Positions 1-7,348 of a stretch of DNA of 9,631 bases are shown in pieces. Location of the stretch: positions 1 through 9,631 of the forward strand of contig JAQCGA010000106.1 of NCBI GenBank assembly GCA_027619145.1, given 5' to 3'. Under the pieces are notes generated by a model that saw only the letters and a program-made list of their open reading frames with translations, searched no databases and was not told the origin of the DNA. This stretch comes from a bacterium. GTDB lineage: Bacteria; Latescibacterota; UBA2968; GCA-2709665. How positions within the stretch are numbered: position 1 is the stretch's first letter; every line of letters starts with the position of its first letter. The position numbers and the translations under genes were made by a program.

Positions 1-1242
1 CGCGCAGGGGGGGTAGATTATATTATCAAGCCCTTTCAGCGCGAAGAGGTGCTTGCCCGTGTGCAAACCCATTTGGAGATTAACCGGTTGGCCCGGGAGC
101 TGGAGCAGCGCAACGGTGCTCTGAGTAAAGTAAACGCGGAATTGGCAGAGACGAACCATCGTTTGAAAGAAGAAATTGCCGGGCGAGCGCGTGCCGAAAC
201 AGCCCGGGCTGAAGCGGACGAGCGTTTCGATCTGATCTCTCAGAATGAAGCGAAACGATGGGGAATTGAGGGGTTCTGCGGACGGAGTAAGACCATTGCC
301 AGGATCCTGGAAGATGTACGGCAACTTCAGCAGACGGGCACCACATCCGTGTTGATTCAGGGCGAAAGTGGTACTGGAAAAGAACTTGTAGCACGTGCAA
401 TTCACTTTGGGTCCAGCCAGCAGGAGCAGGCATTTCTGGTTGTGAATTGTTCGGCCATTCCGGCTGAACTGGCTGAATCGGCATTTTTTGGACACGTGCG
501 TGGGGCGTTTACAGGGGCAAATGCGACACGCCGGGGGTATTTTGAGTTGGCCGATGGGGGCACGTTGTTTCTGGACGAGATTGGGGATATGTCTCAAGAA
601 ATCCAGGCCAAGCTGTTGCGCGTGCTGGAAGATGGATGTGTGGTTCCGGTGGGTGGCGCTGAAGAAAAGCAGGTTCACGTTCGGGTGATTGCGGCCACGC
701 ACGTAAATTTGCCTCAGAGTGTTGCAGAGGGCCGGTTCCGGCAGGACCTGTTTTATCGTTTGGCCCGGTTTGTGGTGGATGTACCGCCCCTGCGTGAGCG
801 GTTGGAAGACGTACCGCTGCTGATAGACCACTTCTGTGCATTGTTCGCAGAAGAAATGGCGATTTCTACTCCCAGGTTCAGTACCCAGGCACTACAGGAA
901 TTGATGAGCTATTCCTACCCTGGAAATGTGCGTGAACTAAAAAATATCGTGGAGTTTGCTCTGATCAAGAGTGGGGGTGACACGGTTGGTCCCGAACACC
1001 TCCATATGGTTCACATCCCACAGCCTGGGGGTCTGGTTCCTGGTGAGACCGCGCCAGATTCCGACGATGCCGCAATTTTGGCCTATGTACAAACGTGCGG
1101 TCGAATCAGCAATGCGGACTGTCGGAAGCTGCTTTCTGTGGACAGGCGACGGGCAACCTATTTACTGGACAAATTGTGCACCGCAGGCTTCCTCGTGCGC
1201 GTGGGTTCAAACCGGGGAGCACATTATACCGCATCAAAATGA
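1..1242 (+). CDS. Sigma-54-dependent response regulator with winged-helix-like C-terminus (5' truncated by window)
   Basis: This gene is open from base 1, so its start lies outside the window. The first codons give the end of a receiver domain: a DYIIKPF segment with the conserved lysine (codon 10), then a final helix. A charged coiled coil covers about codons 30-75. The AAA+ ATPase follows, with Walker A GESGTGKE (codons 121-128), the sigma-54 contact loop GAFTGA (168-173), Walker B ending in Asp192-Glu193, and the PGNVRELKN motif near its end. Proteins of this type remodel sigma-54 RNA polymerase at -24/-12 promoters after phosphorylation by a sensor kinase. The C-terminus (about codons 355-413) is not the usual Fis-type helix-turn-helix. 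It reads like a small winged helix ([12 protein letters not shown], then a YLLDKL helix, then a glycine/tyrosine wing), presumably the DNA-binding part. The GTG at 49 lies inside the receiver tail and is not the start. Family assignment is firm; target genes are unknown. Confidence 0.93.
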   Translation, partial: RAGGVDYIIKPFQREEVLARVQTHLEINRLARELEQRNGALSKVNAELAETNHRLKEEIAGRARAETARAEADERFDLISQNEAKRWGIEGFCGRSKTIARILEDVRQLQQTGTTSVLIQGESGTGKELVARAIHFGSSQQEQAFLVVNCSAIPAELAESAFFGHVRGAFTGANATRRGYFELADGGTLFLDEIGDMSQEIQAKLLRVLEDGCVVPVGGAEEKQVHVRVIAATHVNLPQSVAEGRFRQDLFYRLARFVVDVPPLRERLEDVPLLIDHFCALFAEEMAISTPRFSTQALQELMSYSYPGNVRELKNIVEFALIKSGGDTVGPEHLHMVHIPQPGGLVPGETAPDSDDAAILAYVQTCGRISNADCRKLLSVDRRRATYLLDKLCTAGFLVRVGSNRGAHYTASK

Positions 1243-1280
1243 ACGAACAAATGAACAATTTGTTCGTTCATTTGTTCGTT
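1242..1280. repeat. 15-bp perfect inverted repeat, 9-base loop, just after the regulator stop codon
   Basis: Bases 1242-1256 (AACGAACAAATGAAC) are the exact reverse complement of 1266-1280, leaving a 9-base loop. The motif ATGAAC occurs at 1239 and 1251, and its complement GTTCAT at 1266 and 1286, so a second, outer pairing (1238-1244 with 1286-1292) nests around the first. The left arm begins on the last base of the stop codon. The stem is AT-rich and no T-run follows, so it is not a classical intrinsic terminator. It could be an operator for a dimeric repressor, an mRNA 3'-end stabilising hairpin, or a relic of a palindromic repeat family. The structure is seen directly; its role is not known. 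Confidence 0.85.
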
Positions 1281-1318
1281 GAATTGTTCATTCTAGCACC
1301 TGCTATTCCATAAAGTTC

Positions 1319-1360
1319 GTCCTCGCCTGGGTTCATCCCCCTGTGAGGGCTGTTTTTTTT
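1319..1360 (+). terminator. Probable intrinsic terminator after the sigma-54 regulator
   Basis: A stem of six pairs (1319-1324 with 1345-1350, including one G-T pair) encloses a second small GGG/CCC stem (1329-1331 with 1337-1339). Two bases later comes an unbroken run of eight T (1353-1360). The T-run and its position support an intrinsic terminator for the upstream gene. The interrupted stem makes it weaker than the other two terminators in the window. Confidence 0.5.
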
Positions 1361-1389
1361 CCTAATTCACCTCAGATTCTGATGTTTTC

Positions 1390-1415
1390 ACCGGATGTCG
1401 CTGCTGGCATCCGGT
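1390..1415. promoter_or_regulatory. Inverted repeat ACCGGATG-N10-CATCCGGT upstream of the stand-alone receiver; candidate operator
   Basis: Bases 1390-1397 are the exact reverse complement of 1408-1415, with a 10-base spacer. A further copy of CCGGATG lies at 1465-1471. The repeat sits between the probable terminator ending at 1360 and the start codon at 1505, where the promoter of the next transcript should be. No convincing -35/-10 or -24/-12 promoter was found beside it. It may be a dimer binding site or a leader hairpin; this is inference from position and symmetry. Confidence 0.3.
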
Positions 1416-1504
1416 TTGCATTTGTAGCCTGTGTTCGTAAACATGTTCCGTGTGTTTTGCTCTGCCGGATGGGCACGGGACGGACGCAAAAGGGGGGGTT
1501 GGTT

Positions 1505-1882
1505 ATGGCAACAATCGTAATTCTGGACGATGTGGACGCATTGAGGCAGATGTACGTGGACGTGTTCCGTTCTCTGGGGCATCGGGTTCTGGACTTTGAC
1601 GACGCAGCTCCGGCCCTGGAAACGGTGAATTTCGCCGAAGTGGACCTGGTGATTACGGACCTGGACATGCCTACAGACGGACGGACAGCGATCCGCTGCC
1701 TGCGGGACCGTGGCGAGACGGTTCCCATTGTTGTTCTAAGTGGTTCTTTTCATCTGGTTGAGAGTGACGAACTGTTGGGGCTGGGCGCCCAGGCGGTGAT
1801 TCGGAAGCCTGTTCCTTATAGAGACCTTCTGAAGGTGGTGCTGGACCTGTTGGACAAGGTTCCTGCTGCTTGCAAAAATTGA
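1505..1882 (+). CDS. Stand-alone receiver-domain response regulator (CheY-like)
   Basis: This 125-aa protein is a single receiver domain with no output domain. The signature residues are present: acidic pair Asp8-Asp9, phosphoacceptor Asp52 in the ITDLDMP strand, Ser79 at the switch Thr/Ser position, and Lys101 followed by proline. Such proteins accept phosphate from a histidine kinase or Hpt domain and act by protein contact or as a relay step. The frame is open upstream to 1343, but the ATG at 1505 is chosen because it follows a purine-rich AGGGGGGG tract (1491-1498) at proper spacing and begins directly with beta-strand 1 of the fold. The stop is 23 bases from the next gene, so the two are probably co-transcribed. 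The hybrid kinase downstream is a plausible partner, by proximity only. Confidence 0.9.
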   Translation: MATIVILDDVDALRQMYVDVFRSLGHRVLDFDDAAPALETVNFAEVDLVITDLDMPTDGRTAIRCLRDRGETVPIVVLSGSFHLVESDELLGLGAQAVIRKPVPYRDLLKVVLDLLDKVPAACKN

Positions 1883-1905
1883 TATGATAACGAGGAGCGT
1901 GTCAG

Positions 1906-2499
1906 ATGCGGGTGGCGATTGTAGCAGCAACCGGGTCGGTGGGCCGACTGATGGCGTCATGGCTTGTGGAAGCCGGGGTTCTCTCTCCTGCGGACCGCCT
2001 CATCCTTGTAGGCCATTCACAGGAGAAGTCTATTCTGGCAGATGTCGTTCGCAATCTCTGCGATACGTTCCATCGAATTCCGGAGATTCTGGTGAGCGTG
2101 GAACCTCGGGTGCTGGATACGGACCTTCTCCTGTTCTGCCCGGAGGATTCGGAACAAGCGGCTGGGGCTCCATCTGGTCAATATTCGTTCCGGTGCCTGG
2201 AACCCGGAAGGGCTGCTATTCTGGTTGCAGCGCGACCCGTTGCTCAGCTTTCCAGGGTGTTCCCCGAAGGTATGGATACATCGCGGGTGATCGTGTTGAA
2301 TCCTAAGATGGAGGCGCGCCGGTTACGAGAAGAGGTTCTGGAGAGAATGGACAGTGTGCAGATCGGCGATGGGGCCGCACCAGCTCAGGGGTATGAACCC
2401 GCAATGTTGTATGCAATCATGCGGGTTTTGAGCAGTGTTTGCAGATGTATTCAAACCTCCGAGGACGTTCATTCAAGAGAAGACATATCCCTCGAATAA
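1906..2499 (+). CDS. Short Rossmann-fold protein resembling the NAD-binding half of lactate/malate dehydrogenase
   Basis: The 197-aa product starts with a beta strand and dinucleotide-binding loop (residues 3-13, AATGSVG). The first glycine of the usual GxxGxxG is alanine at residue 7, while Gly10 and Gly13 are kept. The second strand ends LILVGH, so the acidic residue that usually binds the NAD ribose is a histidine. A later VIVLNPKM segment matches the position of the VxNP strand of lactate/malate dehydrogenases. The protein stops soon after, so the C-terminal domain with the catalytic His and substrate-binding Arg is absent (family members run about 300-330 aa). The ATG at 1906 is preceded by GAGGAG at suitable spacing. 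It lies 23 bases after the receiver gene and before a strong terminator. It may be a non-enzymatic nucleotide sensor or a degenerate gene. The fold is moderately supported; no reaction is assigned. Confidence 0.7.
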   Translation: MRVAIVAATGSVGRLMASWLVEAGVLSPADRLILVGHSQEKSILADVVRNLCDTFHRIPEILVSVEPRVLDTDLLLFCPEDSEQAAGAPSGQYSFRCLEPGRAAILVAARPVAQLSRVFPEGMDTSRVIVLNPKMEARRLREEVLERMDSVQIGDGAAPAQGYEPAMLYAIMRVLSSVCRCIQTSEDVHSREDISLE

Positions 2500-2574
2500 A
2501 GCAGGGGGTGCGGCTAAGATCATGAGGCGTCGGTACGGGTTGTCAGTATTGTTTATGCAGGTTGTTTTTCTGTT

Positions 2575-2604
2575 GCCCTTCTGTGTAATACAGAAGGGCT
2601 TTTT
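2575..2604 (+). terminator. Strong intrinsic terminator closing the receiver/Rossmann unit
   Basis: A perfect 10-bp stem, GCCCTTCTGT (2575-2584) with ACAGAAGGGC (2590-2599), has a 5-base loop and is followed directly by five T (2600-2604). It lies 75 bases after the Rossmann gene's stop and separates that unit from the hybrid kinase. The reverse direction lacks a T-run directly after the stem, so it acts for + transcripts. Confidence 0.9.
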
Positions 2605-2742
2605 GTATGGTACCGAGAAGAATTCCGCAAGAAGGGACGCACGCATATTTCCCTTGCGCGATGTGAGAATTACGGAATATCTTTAAGGGTAAAGCAATCG
2701 TGTAACTACAGAACGTCAATTCCTGACTGAAAAGGTGTGCTG
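2605..2742 (+). promoter_or_regulatory. Likely promoter and leader region of the hybrid kinase
   Basis: The kinase follows a strong terminator, so its promoter should lie in these 138 bases. A weak sigma-70-like pair is TTGCGC (2654-2659) and TATCTT (2678-2683), spaced 18 bases. It overlaps the right arm of a bulged hairpin, in which CGC (2626-2628) and AAGGGA (2632-2637) pair with TCCCTT (2650-2655) and GCG (2656-2658). AAGG at 2732-2735 serves as ribosome binding site, seven bases before the ATG at 2743. The promoter is a guess; the ribosome site is better supported. Confidence 0.3.
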
Positions 2743-5700
2743 ATGTCAGATTCAGATCAGAGGAGTGCATACAAAGAGCTGGATAACCGTACTTCTTTTT
2801 TTGATCGGGATGTCATCCGAAAGATGCTGAAAATCTTTCTTCCAGTACTGGTCCTTGTCGCTGCGGTAGCAGGCACTTTTTATTTTTTACGAAATCAGGC
2901 AGACCTGGCTGCGATTCGCCGTATGGAGCAAGGGCTGGTGTTGCTGTTGAAGGGGGAAATGGAAATTCGATTGCAGTCTGTGATTTCAGACCTCCTTTTT
3001 CTGGCCTCGGGGCGGCAGATACGCGAGGTGTTTGAAGCAGAGGACCCGTCAAAGGCAAAACAGGTTCAGGAGGAACTTTTTGAGCGGTTTGTGCGCACCC
3101 AGGGGATGTACGATCAGGTTCGCCTTCTGGATCGAAAAGGCATGGAAGTGATTCGCGTCAATTTCAAAGAGGGAATTGCGCAGACGGTGCCCACATCCCA
3201 GCTACAGGACAAGGGGGACCGATATTATTTCAAAGAATCAAAAGACCTGGATGAGAGCAGTGTATATGTTTCCCCTTTTGATTTGAATGTGGAGGCAGGA
3301 GCGATCGAAGTTCCGTATAAACCGATGGTACGTTTTGCTACACCCGTGTTTGGCACTCAGGGCACAAGAAATGGTGTGGTGGTTACAAATTATCTGGGTG
3401 CACGCTTGCTGGGTGATATTGGCGAATTGGACTCCAGTAGCAAAGGGGACCTGATGTTGCTGAATGCGGATGGGTACTGGTTGCGGTCGCCGGACTCCAG
3501 CCAAGAGTGGGGGTTCATGTTCGAGGAAGGGCGGAACAGGACCTTTGCAAGCCGGTTCCCCGCCGCCTGGGATAAGATTCAAACGTCGGACGATGGGCAA
3601 TTTGAGACAGTCGATGGCCTGTTCAGCTATCATACCGTTCGGCCGATGTTCCGCGTATTGCCGGTAAGTGGGGAAGACGGTACGGTGGTGAAATATCCAA
3701 CGCCTCGGGCCTGGATCCTTGTTTCGTTTGTCGCGTCTGATACCTACTACCAGGATGCCCAGCGTCTCCTGATCTGGACTTTTTTATTGGGAATAGTGGT
3801 GTGCGCTGCAGCGCTGGCAGGATGCTGGAGGCTGGCGCATGCGGCTGTATTACGGATCAAACATGCGGCGGAACTAGAACGTGCGCGGGACGCTGCCGAG
3901 GCCAGCAACAAGGCAAAGAGCGAGTTTCTCGCAAATATGAGCCATGAGATTCGTACGCCGATGAACGGTATTTTGGGCATGGTGGATCTGGCGCTGGGAA
4001 CGCCGCTGGCGCCAGGGCAGCGAGAATACCTGGACATGGTGAAAGGATCGGCCGAATCTCTGATGGACATTATTAATGACATTCTGGATTTTTCCAAGAT
4101 CGAGGCAGGGCGTCTGCAGCCTGATCCAGTAGAGTTCCGGCTCTCATCTTCGATGGACCATGCGATGAAGACCCTGGCTGTTCGTGCTACACAGAAGGGC
4201 CTCGAATTGACGTTTGAGGTTTCTCCTGAAGTGCCCGATCTGCTGGTCGGGGATGCTGTGCGGCTTCGTCAAATCTTGATTAATCTGGTTGGAAATTCCA
4301 TCAAGTTTACAGAGCAGGGCGAGGTCGCTGTGAGGGTTGTGGTTGAAGAAAAACGTGATGAAGACCTGGTCTTGCATTTTAGCGTTTCCGATACGGGCAT
4401 TGGGATTCCACCAGAGAAGCAGCGGCTTATTTTTGAGGCGTTTACGCAAGCCGACGGATCAACGACGCGTCAATTTGGAGGCACCGGGCTGGGGCTGGCC
4501 ATCTCCGTACATCTTGTGGAGATGATGGGGGGGCGGCTGTGGGTGGAAAGTGAGGAAGGCAAGGGAGCTACATTCCACTTTACATCGGTACTGGGTGTAG
4601 GTGCCGCAGACGATGCTCCCCCGGACGCACTGCTGCCAGATGCACGAGGTCGGAAGGTACTTGTGGTGGACGACCATCCTACCAATCGGCGTATTCTGGA
4701 TGAGCTACTTCACCGCTGGGAAATGAAATCTGTTTTGGCGGAAAGCGGGTCAGATGCGCTGGCGCATCTGGAGCGTGCTGTAACCGAAGAGGAGCCTTTC
4801 GATCTGGTGTTGGTAGATTACCAGATGCCAGGAATGGATGGTCTCATGCTGGTTAAGAAAATTCGAGATCACGCGTCCTTTTCGGGCGTATTCATTATTC
4901 TGCTTACCTCTGCCGGGCATACGGAAGATATTGAGCATTTCTACGAACTGGGAGTACGGTCTTGTTTGATGAAACCAATACATGCATTGGATCTGCTGGA
5001 TACGATCCGGGAGACTTTTGCCAGGAAGCAGGAAGTCCTATTGCCGGATCGTTCTCCCGGTGAAGCGGAGTCCAGTGCACAGGTTGCACGGAAGATTCTG
5101 TTGGCAGAAGACAATGCGGTTAACCAGCGATTGGCCACCGTGCTTTTAGAGAAGATGGGCCATTCCGTCCGTGTTGCGGGCAATGGAAGAGAAGTGCTGG
5201 AGATGTACGCAGATGGAGATTTTGATTTGATTCTGATGGATGTACAGATGCCTGAAGTGGACGGTTTGGAGGCTACCGGACAGATTCGATTGCAAGAAAA
5301 GAAGAGCGGAACCCATGTGCCCATTGTTGCGATGACGGCACATGCGATGGATGGCGATCGAGATCGATGCCTGGAAGCTGGGATGGATGATTATCTGGCA
5401 AAACCGATCAGTGGACAGACTTTGAGCGCCGTCATTGATCGGTGTTTTTTGCAAGTGGATGGTGCTGAACCTGCGGGCGAAAGTGAAATGTCCAAACCGG
5501 GACAAGCCTGGGATGCGAAAGATGTGCTGGAGAATCTGGACGGCGATGATGAATTGTTGCGGGAATTGGTGCAGATGTTCCTGAAGGATGGACCGAGACG
5601 GGTCGAGGCCCTCCGCAAGGCAGTCTTGAATGCGAATGTTGCAGAGGTTCAGCGCGAAGCCCATAGTTTGAAAGGGGCTCTCGGAAATTTTCAGGCGTCC

Positions 5701-5847
5701 CAAGCGGTGGCTCTCGCACAGAGTTTGGAGCAGAAGGCGGGGGACCAGAATTTGCAGGGTGCTGACAGAGAAGCAGCCGCATTGGATCGGGCGGTGCAGG
5801 AACTCTGTGTTGGGATGAAGACATTTCTTAGAACGCAAAAGCCGTGA
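2743..5847 (+). CDS. Membrane hybrid histidine kinase: Cache-like sensor, HisKA, HATPase, REC, REC, Hpt
   Basis: This 1034-aa inner-membrane sensor kinase has transmembrane helices at about residues 31-49 and 343-362. They enclose a roughly 290-residue periplasmic region like the double-Cache sensors of large hybrid kinases. The cytoplasmic part has HisKA with phospho-His401 in [14 protein letters not shown], HATPase (about 505-625, with NSIKF, DTGIGIP and GGTGLGLAI boxes), receiver 1 (about 638-755, Asp692 in [10 protein letters not shown]), receiver 2 (about 783-900, Asp833 in [11 protein letters not shown]), and Hpt (about 926-1030, His974 in [11 protein letters not shown]). All His-Asp-His relay residues are intact, so it should autophosphorylate and pass phosphate from Hpt to a separate response regulator. 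The domain order resembles BarA-type kinases but with two receivers. The frame is open from GTG 2737; ATG 2743 fits the AAGG ribosome site better. Signal and partner are unknown. The stand-alone receiver and the sigma-54 regulator nearby are candidate partners. Confidence 0.95.
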   Translation: MSDSDQRSAYKELDNRTSFFDRDVIRKMLKIFLPVLVLVAAVAGTFYFLRNQADLAAIRRMEQGLVLLLKGEMEIRLQSVISDLLFLASGRQIREVFEAEDPSKAKQVQEELFERFVRTQGMYDQVRLLDRKGMEVIRVNFKEGIAQTVPTSQLQDKGDRYYFKESKDLDESSVYVSPFDLNVEAGAIEVPYKPMVRFATPVFGTQGTRNGVVVTNYLGARLLGDIGELDSSSKGDLMLLNADGYWLRSPDSSQEWGFMFEEGRNRTFASRFPAAWDKIQTSDDGQFETVDGLFSYHTVRPMFRVLPVSGEDGTVVKYPTPRAWILVSFVASDTYYQDAQRLLIWTFLLGIVVCAAALAGCWRLAHAAVLRIKHAAELERARDAAEASNKAKSEFLANMSHEIRTPMNGILGMVDLALGTPLAPGQREYLDMVKGSAESLMDIINDILDFSKIEAGRLQPDPVEFRLSSSMDHAMKTLAVRATQKGLELTFEVSPEVPDLLVGDAVRLRQILINLVGNSIKFTEQGEVAVRVVVEEKRDEDLVLHFSVSDTGIGIPPEKQRLIFEAFTQADGSTTRQFGGTGLGLAISVHLVEMMGGRLWVESEEGKGATFHFTSVLGVGAADDAPPDALLPDARGRKVLVVDDHPTNRRILDELLHRWEMKSVLAESGSDALAHLERAVTEEEPFDLVLVDYQMPGMDGLMLVKKIRDHASFSGVFIILLTSAGHTEDIEHFYELGVRSCLMKPIHALDLLDTIRETFARKQEVLLPDRSPGEAESSAQVARKILLAEDNAVNQRLATVLLEKMGHSVRVAGNGREVLEMYADGDFDLILMDVQMPEVDGLEATGQIRLQEKKSGTHVPIVAMTAHAMDGDRDRCLEAGMDDYLAKPISGQTLSAVIDRCFLQVDGAEPAGESEMSKPGQAWDAKDVLENLDGDDELLRELVQMFLKDGPRRVEALRKAVLNANVAEVQREAHSLKGALGNFQASQAVALAQSLEQKAGDQNLQGADREAAALDRAVQELCVGMKTFLRTQKP

Positions 5848-5928
5848 CGTCTGGGCGTGGGAACGGAGAAGAGCGTATCTTGATAGCGGCACAATTTTTT
5901 CCTATGTGAACCCGGAGAACCGGCCCGC

Positions 5929-7251
5929 ATGGCAGAGGTCAGCAGAGGTATTGTAACGGCAAATCGTTTGAATGTGCGGAGTGAACCTTCTGCGGAGGGT
6001 GCAGTCCTTGGGCAGTTTGAAAAAGGTGCAGACGTTGATGTGTTTGAAGATCTTGATGGATGGCTTCGCGTGCGGCTTGGAGATGGCGAAGGGTTTGTCA
6101 GTTCGGTTTATGTTGTTTTGCAAACTGAAACGCGCATGGGGCACGTAACGGCATCCAGCTTGAATCTGAGAGATGCTCCCAACGGTGAACGCATTGGGTC
6201 GCTGGATGAAGGAGCAGAAGTGGCCATCCTTGAGGAGGCAGATGGCTGGTTTGAGGTGGTTGCAGATGGTACAATAGGTTGGGTATCCAAAGAATATGTG
6301 GCCGAGGAGGCCGAGAAAGCACCGGCTGAGGAGGCCGCTTCAAAAGCGACGGAAGAAGGCTTTCGGATTGAAGGGCGGGATGTATGGGGTCCGAATGGAA
6401 CCCGGTTTGCCCGCACCTATAAGCTGGGTGTGTTCAGTTCTGGAGAGACTTCAATTGGCGAGTACGTGGCTGCAAATCGGAGTGTTTTTTTGGATTTGAC
6501 GGAGTCCAGGTTGAACGTGATGCAGGCGGTGTCGAAGAATGAAGGGAATTTGGAGGCGATTAATACCTGGGACAATTCTTTTCTCACGTTCGGTGCTTTT
6601 CAGTGGACGGTAGGGACCGGAAATGGACCAGGTGAACTGGCCGCATTGATGGATCGGTTGCAGCACGTGGATGGGGATGTTTTTGGGGAGTTGTTCGGGC
6701 AGTACGGGCTGGGGGTTGTGGACCTTGTGGCCGCGGAGAGTGAGCCGCCCCGGGGGTATTTATCATTACAGGGTGAAACGCTGAAGACGCCCGCGCAGAA
6801 AGAGGGATTGCGAAGTCTTTCATGGGCGTACAGGTTCAAGCTTTCTGGTGAGCACGATGTAATGCGTCGGGTGGAAATTGCACACGCGGCAAGCCGGGTG
6901 GATCTTTTCTATCGGAGTGACCAGAAAGCGATTCGGGGAAAACATATTGCGGAGTACGTGACGTCGGAATACGGTGTCGCCCTGTTGCTGGACCAGCATG
7001 TGAACCGGCCCGGCCATGTGCCTCGAACGCTTGCGGGGTCTGTTGAGAAATTTCTGGAGGAGAACAGCGGGGCAGATGACCCGGCGTCCTGGACGGATGC
7101 GGAAGAGGCGCGGTTGTTGGAGATTTATGTGGATCTCCGGAATGGGACGTCTATGACAGATGCACAGGCACGGGCGGATCGGACGCGTCAGGCCGTGGTA
7201 GATGGGGTGGCGTCTGACGCAAGAGGTTCGTATCAAGGATGGGCGTTTTAA
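5929..7251 (+). CDS. Two SH3b-like domains plus lysozyme-like C-terminal region; putative peptidoglycan-active protein
   Basis: The 440-aa protein begins with two bacterial SH3-like repeats (about residues 6-64 and 70-124), each with an LNVRSEP or LNLRDAP motif and a closing GWV/GFV strand typical of cell-wall-binding SH3b domains. An Ala/Glu-rich linker (125-143) leads to a C-terminal region whose stretch at 198-240 (SKNEGNLEAINTWD, then FGAFQW) resembles lysozyme-like glycoside hydrolases. Glu205 would be the acid and Asp215 a second active-site residue. It probably binds and may cleave peptidoglycan or a related glycan; this rests on motif resemblance only. There is no signal peptide or membrane segment, which is odd for a wall-acting enzyme and suggests phage-like, type VI or other contractile-system delivery, or an intracellular role. 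GGAG (5914-5917) supports the ATG. It starts 81 bases after the kinase with no terminator between, so the two may be co-transcribed. The extreme C-terminus is not recognised. Confidence 0.85.
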   Translation: MAEVSRGIVTANRLNVRSEPSAEGAVLGQFEKGADVDVFEDLDGWLRVRLGDGEGFVSSVYVVLQTETRMGHVTASSLNLRDAPNGERIGSLDEGAEVAILEEADGWFEVVADGTIGWVSKEYVAEEAEKAPAEEAASKATEEGFRIEGRDVWGPNGTRFARTYKLGVFSSGETSIGEYVAANRSVFLDLTESRLNVMQAVSKNEGNLEAINTWDNSFLTFGAFQWTVGTGNGPGELAALMDRLQHVDGDVFGELFGQYGLGVVDLVAAESEPPRGYLSLQGETLKTPAQKEGLRSLSWAYRFKLSGEHDVMRRVEIAHAASRVDLFYRSDQKAIRGKHIAEYVTSEYGVALLLDQHVNRPGHVPRTLAGSVEKFLEENSGADDPASWTDAEEARLLEIYVDLRNGTSMTDAQARADRTRQAVVDGVASDARGSYQGWAF

Positions 7252-7263
7252 CGCAGGAGTTAC

Positions 7264-7320
7264 CTGAACCGTCTCAGGCAAACTGAACCGTGGTGCAGAT
7301 CTTGAACCATTGAGGATCCG
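7264..7320. repeat. Three tandem 19-base units led by TGAACC, downstream of the SH3b protein
   Basis: TGAACC occurs at 7265, 7284 and 7303, exactly 19 bases apart. The first two units share the longer CTGAACCGT (7264-7272 and 7283-7291). The third begins TTGAACCAT. The rest of each unit has diverged. The second unit supplies the left arm of the terminator stem. This may be a decayed tandem duplication or a set of protein-binding sites; no function can be given. Confidence 0.5.
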
Positions 7321-7337
7321 CGCTCACGGTTTTTTTT
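7286..7337 (+). terminator. Intrinsic terminator after the SH3b protein
   Basis: AACCGTG (7286-7292) pairs with CACGGTT (7325-7331). Inside, a GC pair block (7295-7296 with 7320-7321) and GATC (7298-7301 with 7315-7318) extend the stem across small mismatches. Eight T (7330-7337) follow. It lies 35 bases past the stop at 7251 and 12 bases before the end of the convergent permease gene. No T-run follows in the opposite direction, so it serves the + transcript; no clear terminator for the - operon was found here. Confidence 0.8.
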
Positions 7338-7348
7338 ATGCTGTTTTC

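Noticed and set aside
1471..1490. Possible sigma-54 -24/-12 promoter around GGGCACGGGACGG before the receiver gene
   Set aside because: The required GC element does not fall at the fixed spacing from the GG element.
1343..1504. N-terminal extension of the stand-alone receiver from the upstream start at 1343
   Set aside because: The extra 54 residues have no receiver features, would run through the T-rich tail and the palindrome, and the ATG at 1505 has a good ribosome site and begins exactly at the first strand of the fold.
1884..2306. Open frame of 140 codons on + overlapping the Rossmann gene
   Set aside because: It is a serine/glycine-rich low-complexity reading of an alternative frame. 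The frame starting at 1906 has the ribosome site and a recognisable fold.
2435..2686. Small + frame overlapping the end of the Rossmann gene and running through the terminator
   Set aside because: It crosses the strong terminator at 2575-2604 and resembles no protein family. It does not continue the dehydrogenase fold, so it gives no evidence of a frameshift.
5146..5892. Long antisense frame (248 codons) opposite the kinase's second receiver and Hpt domains
   Set aside because: The opposite strand encodes well-conserved domains with all active residues. The antisense product is a compositional shadow with no recognisable motifs.
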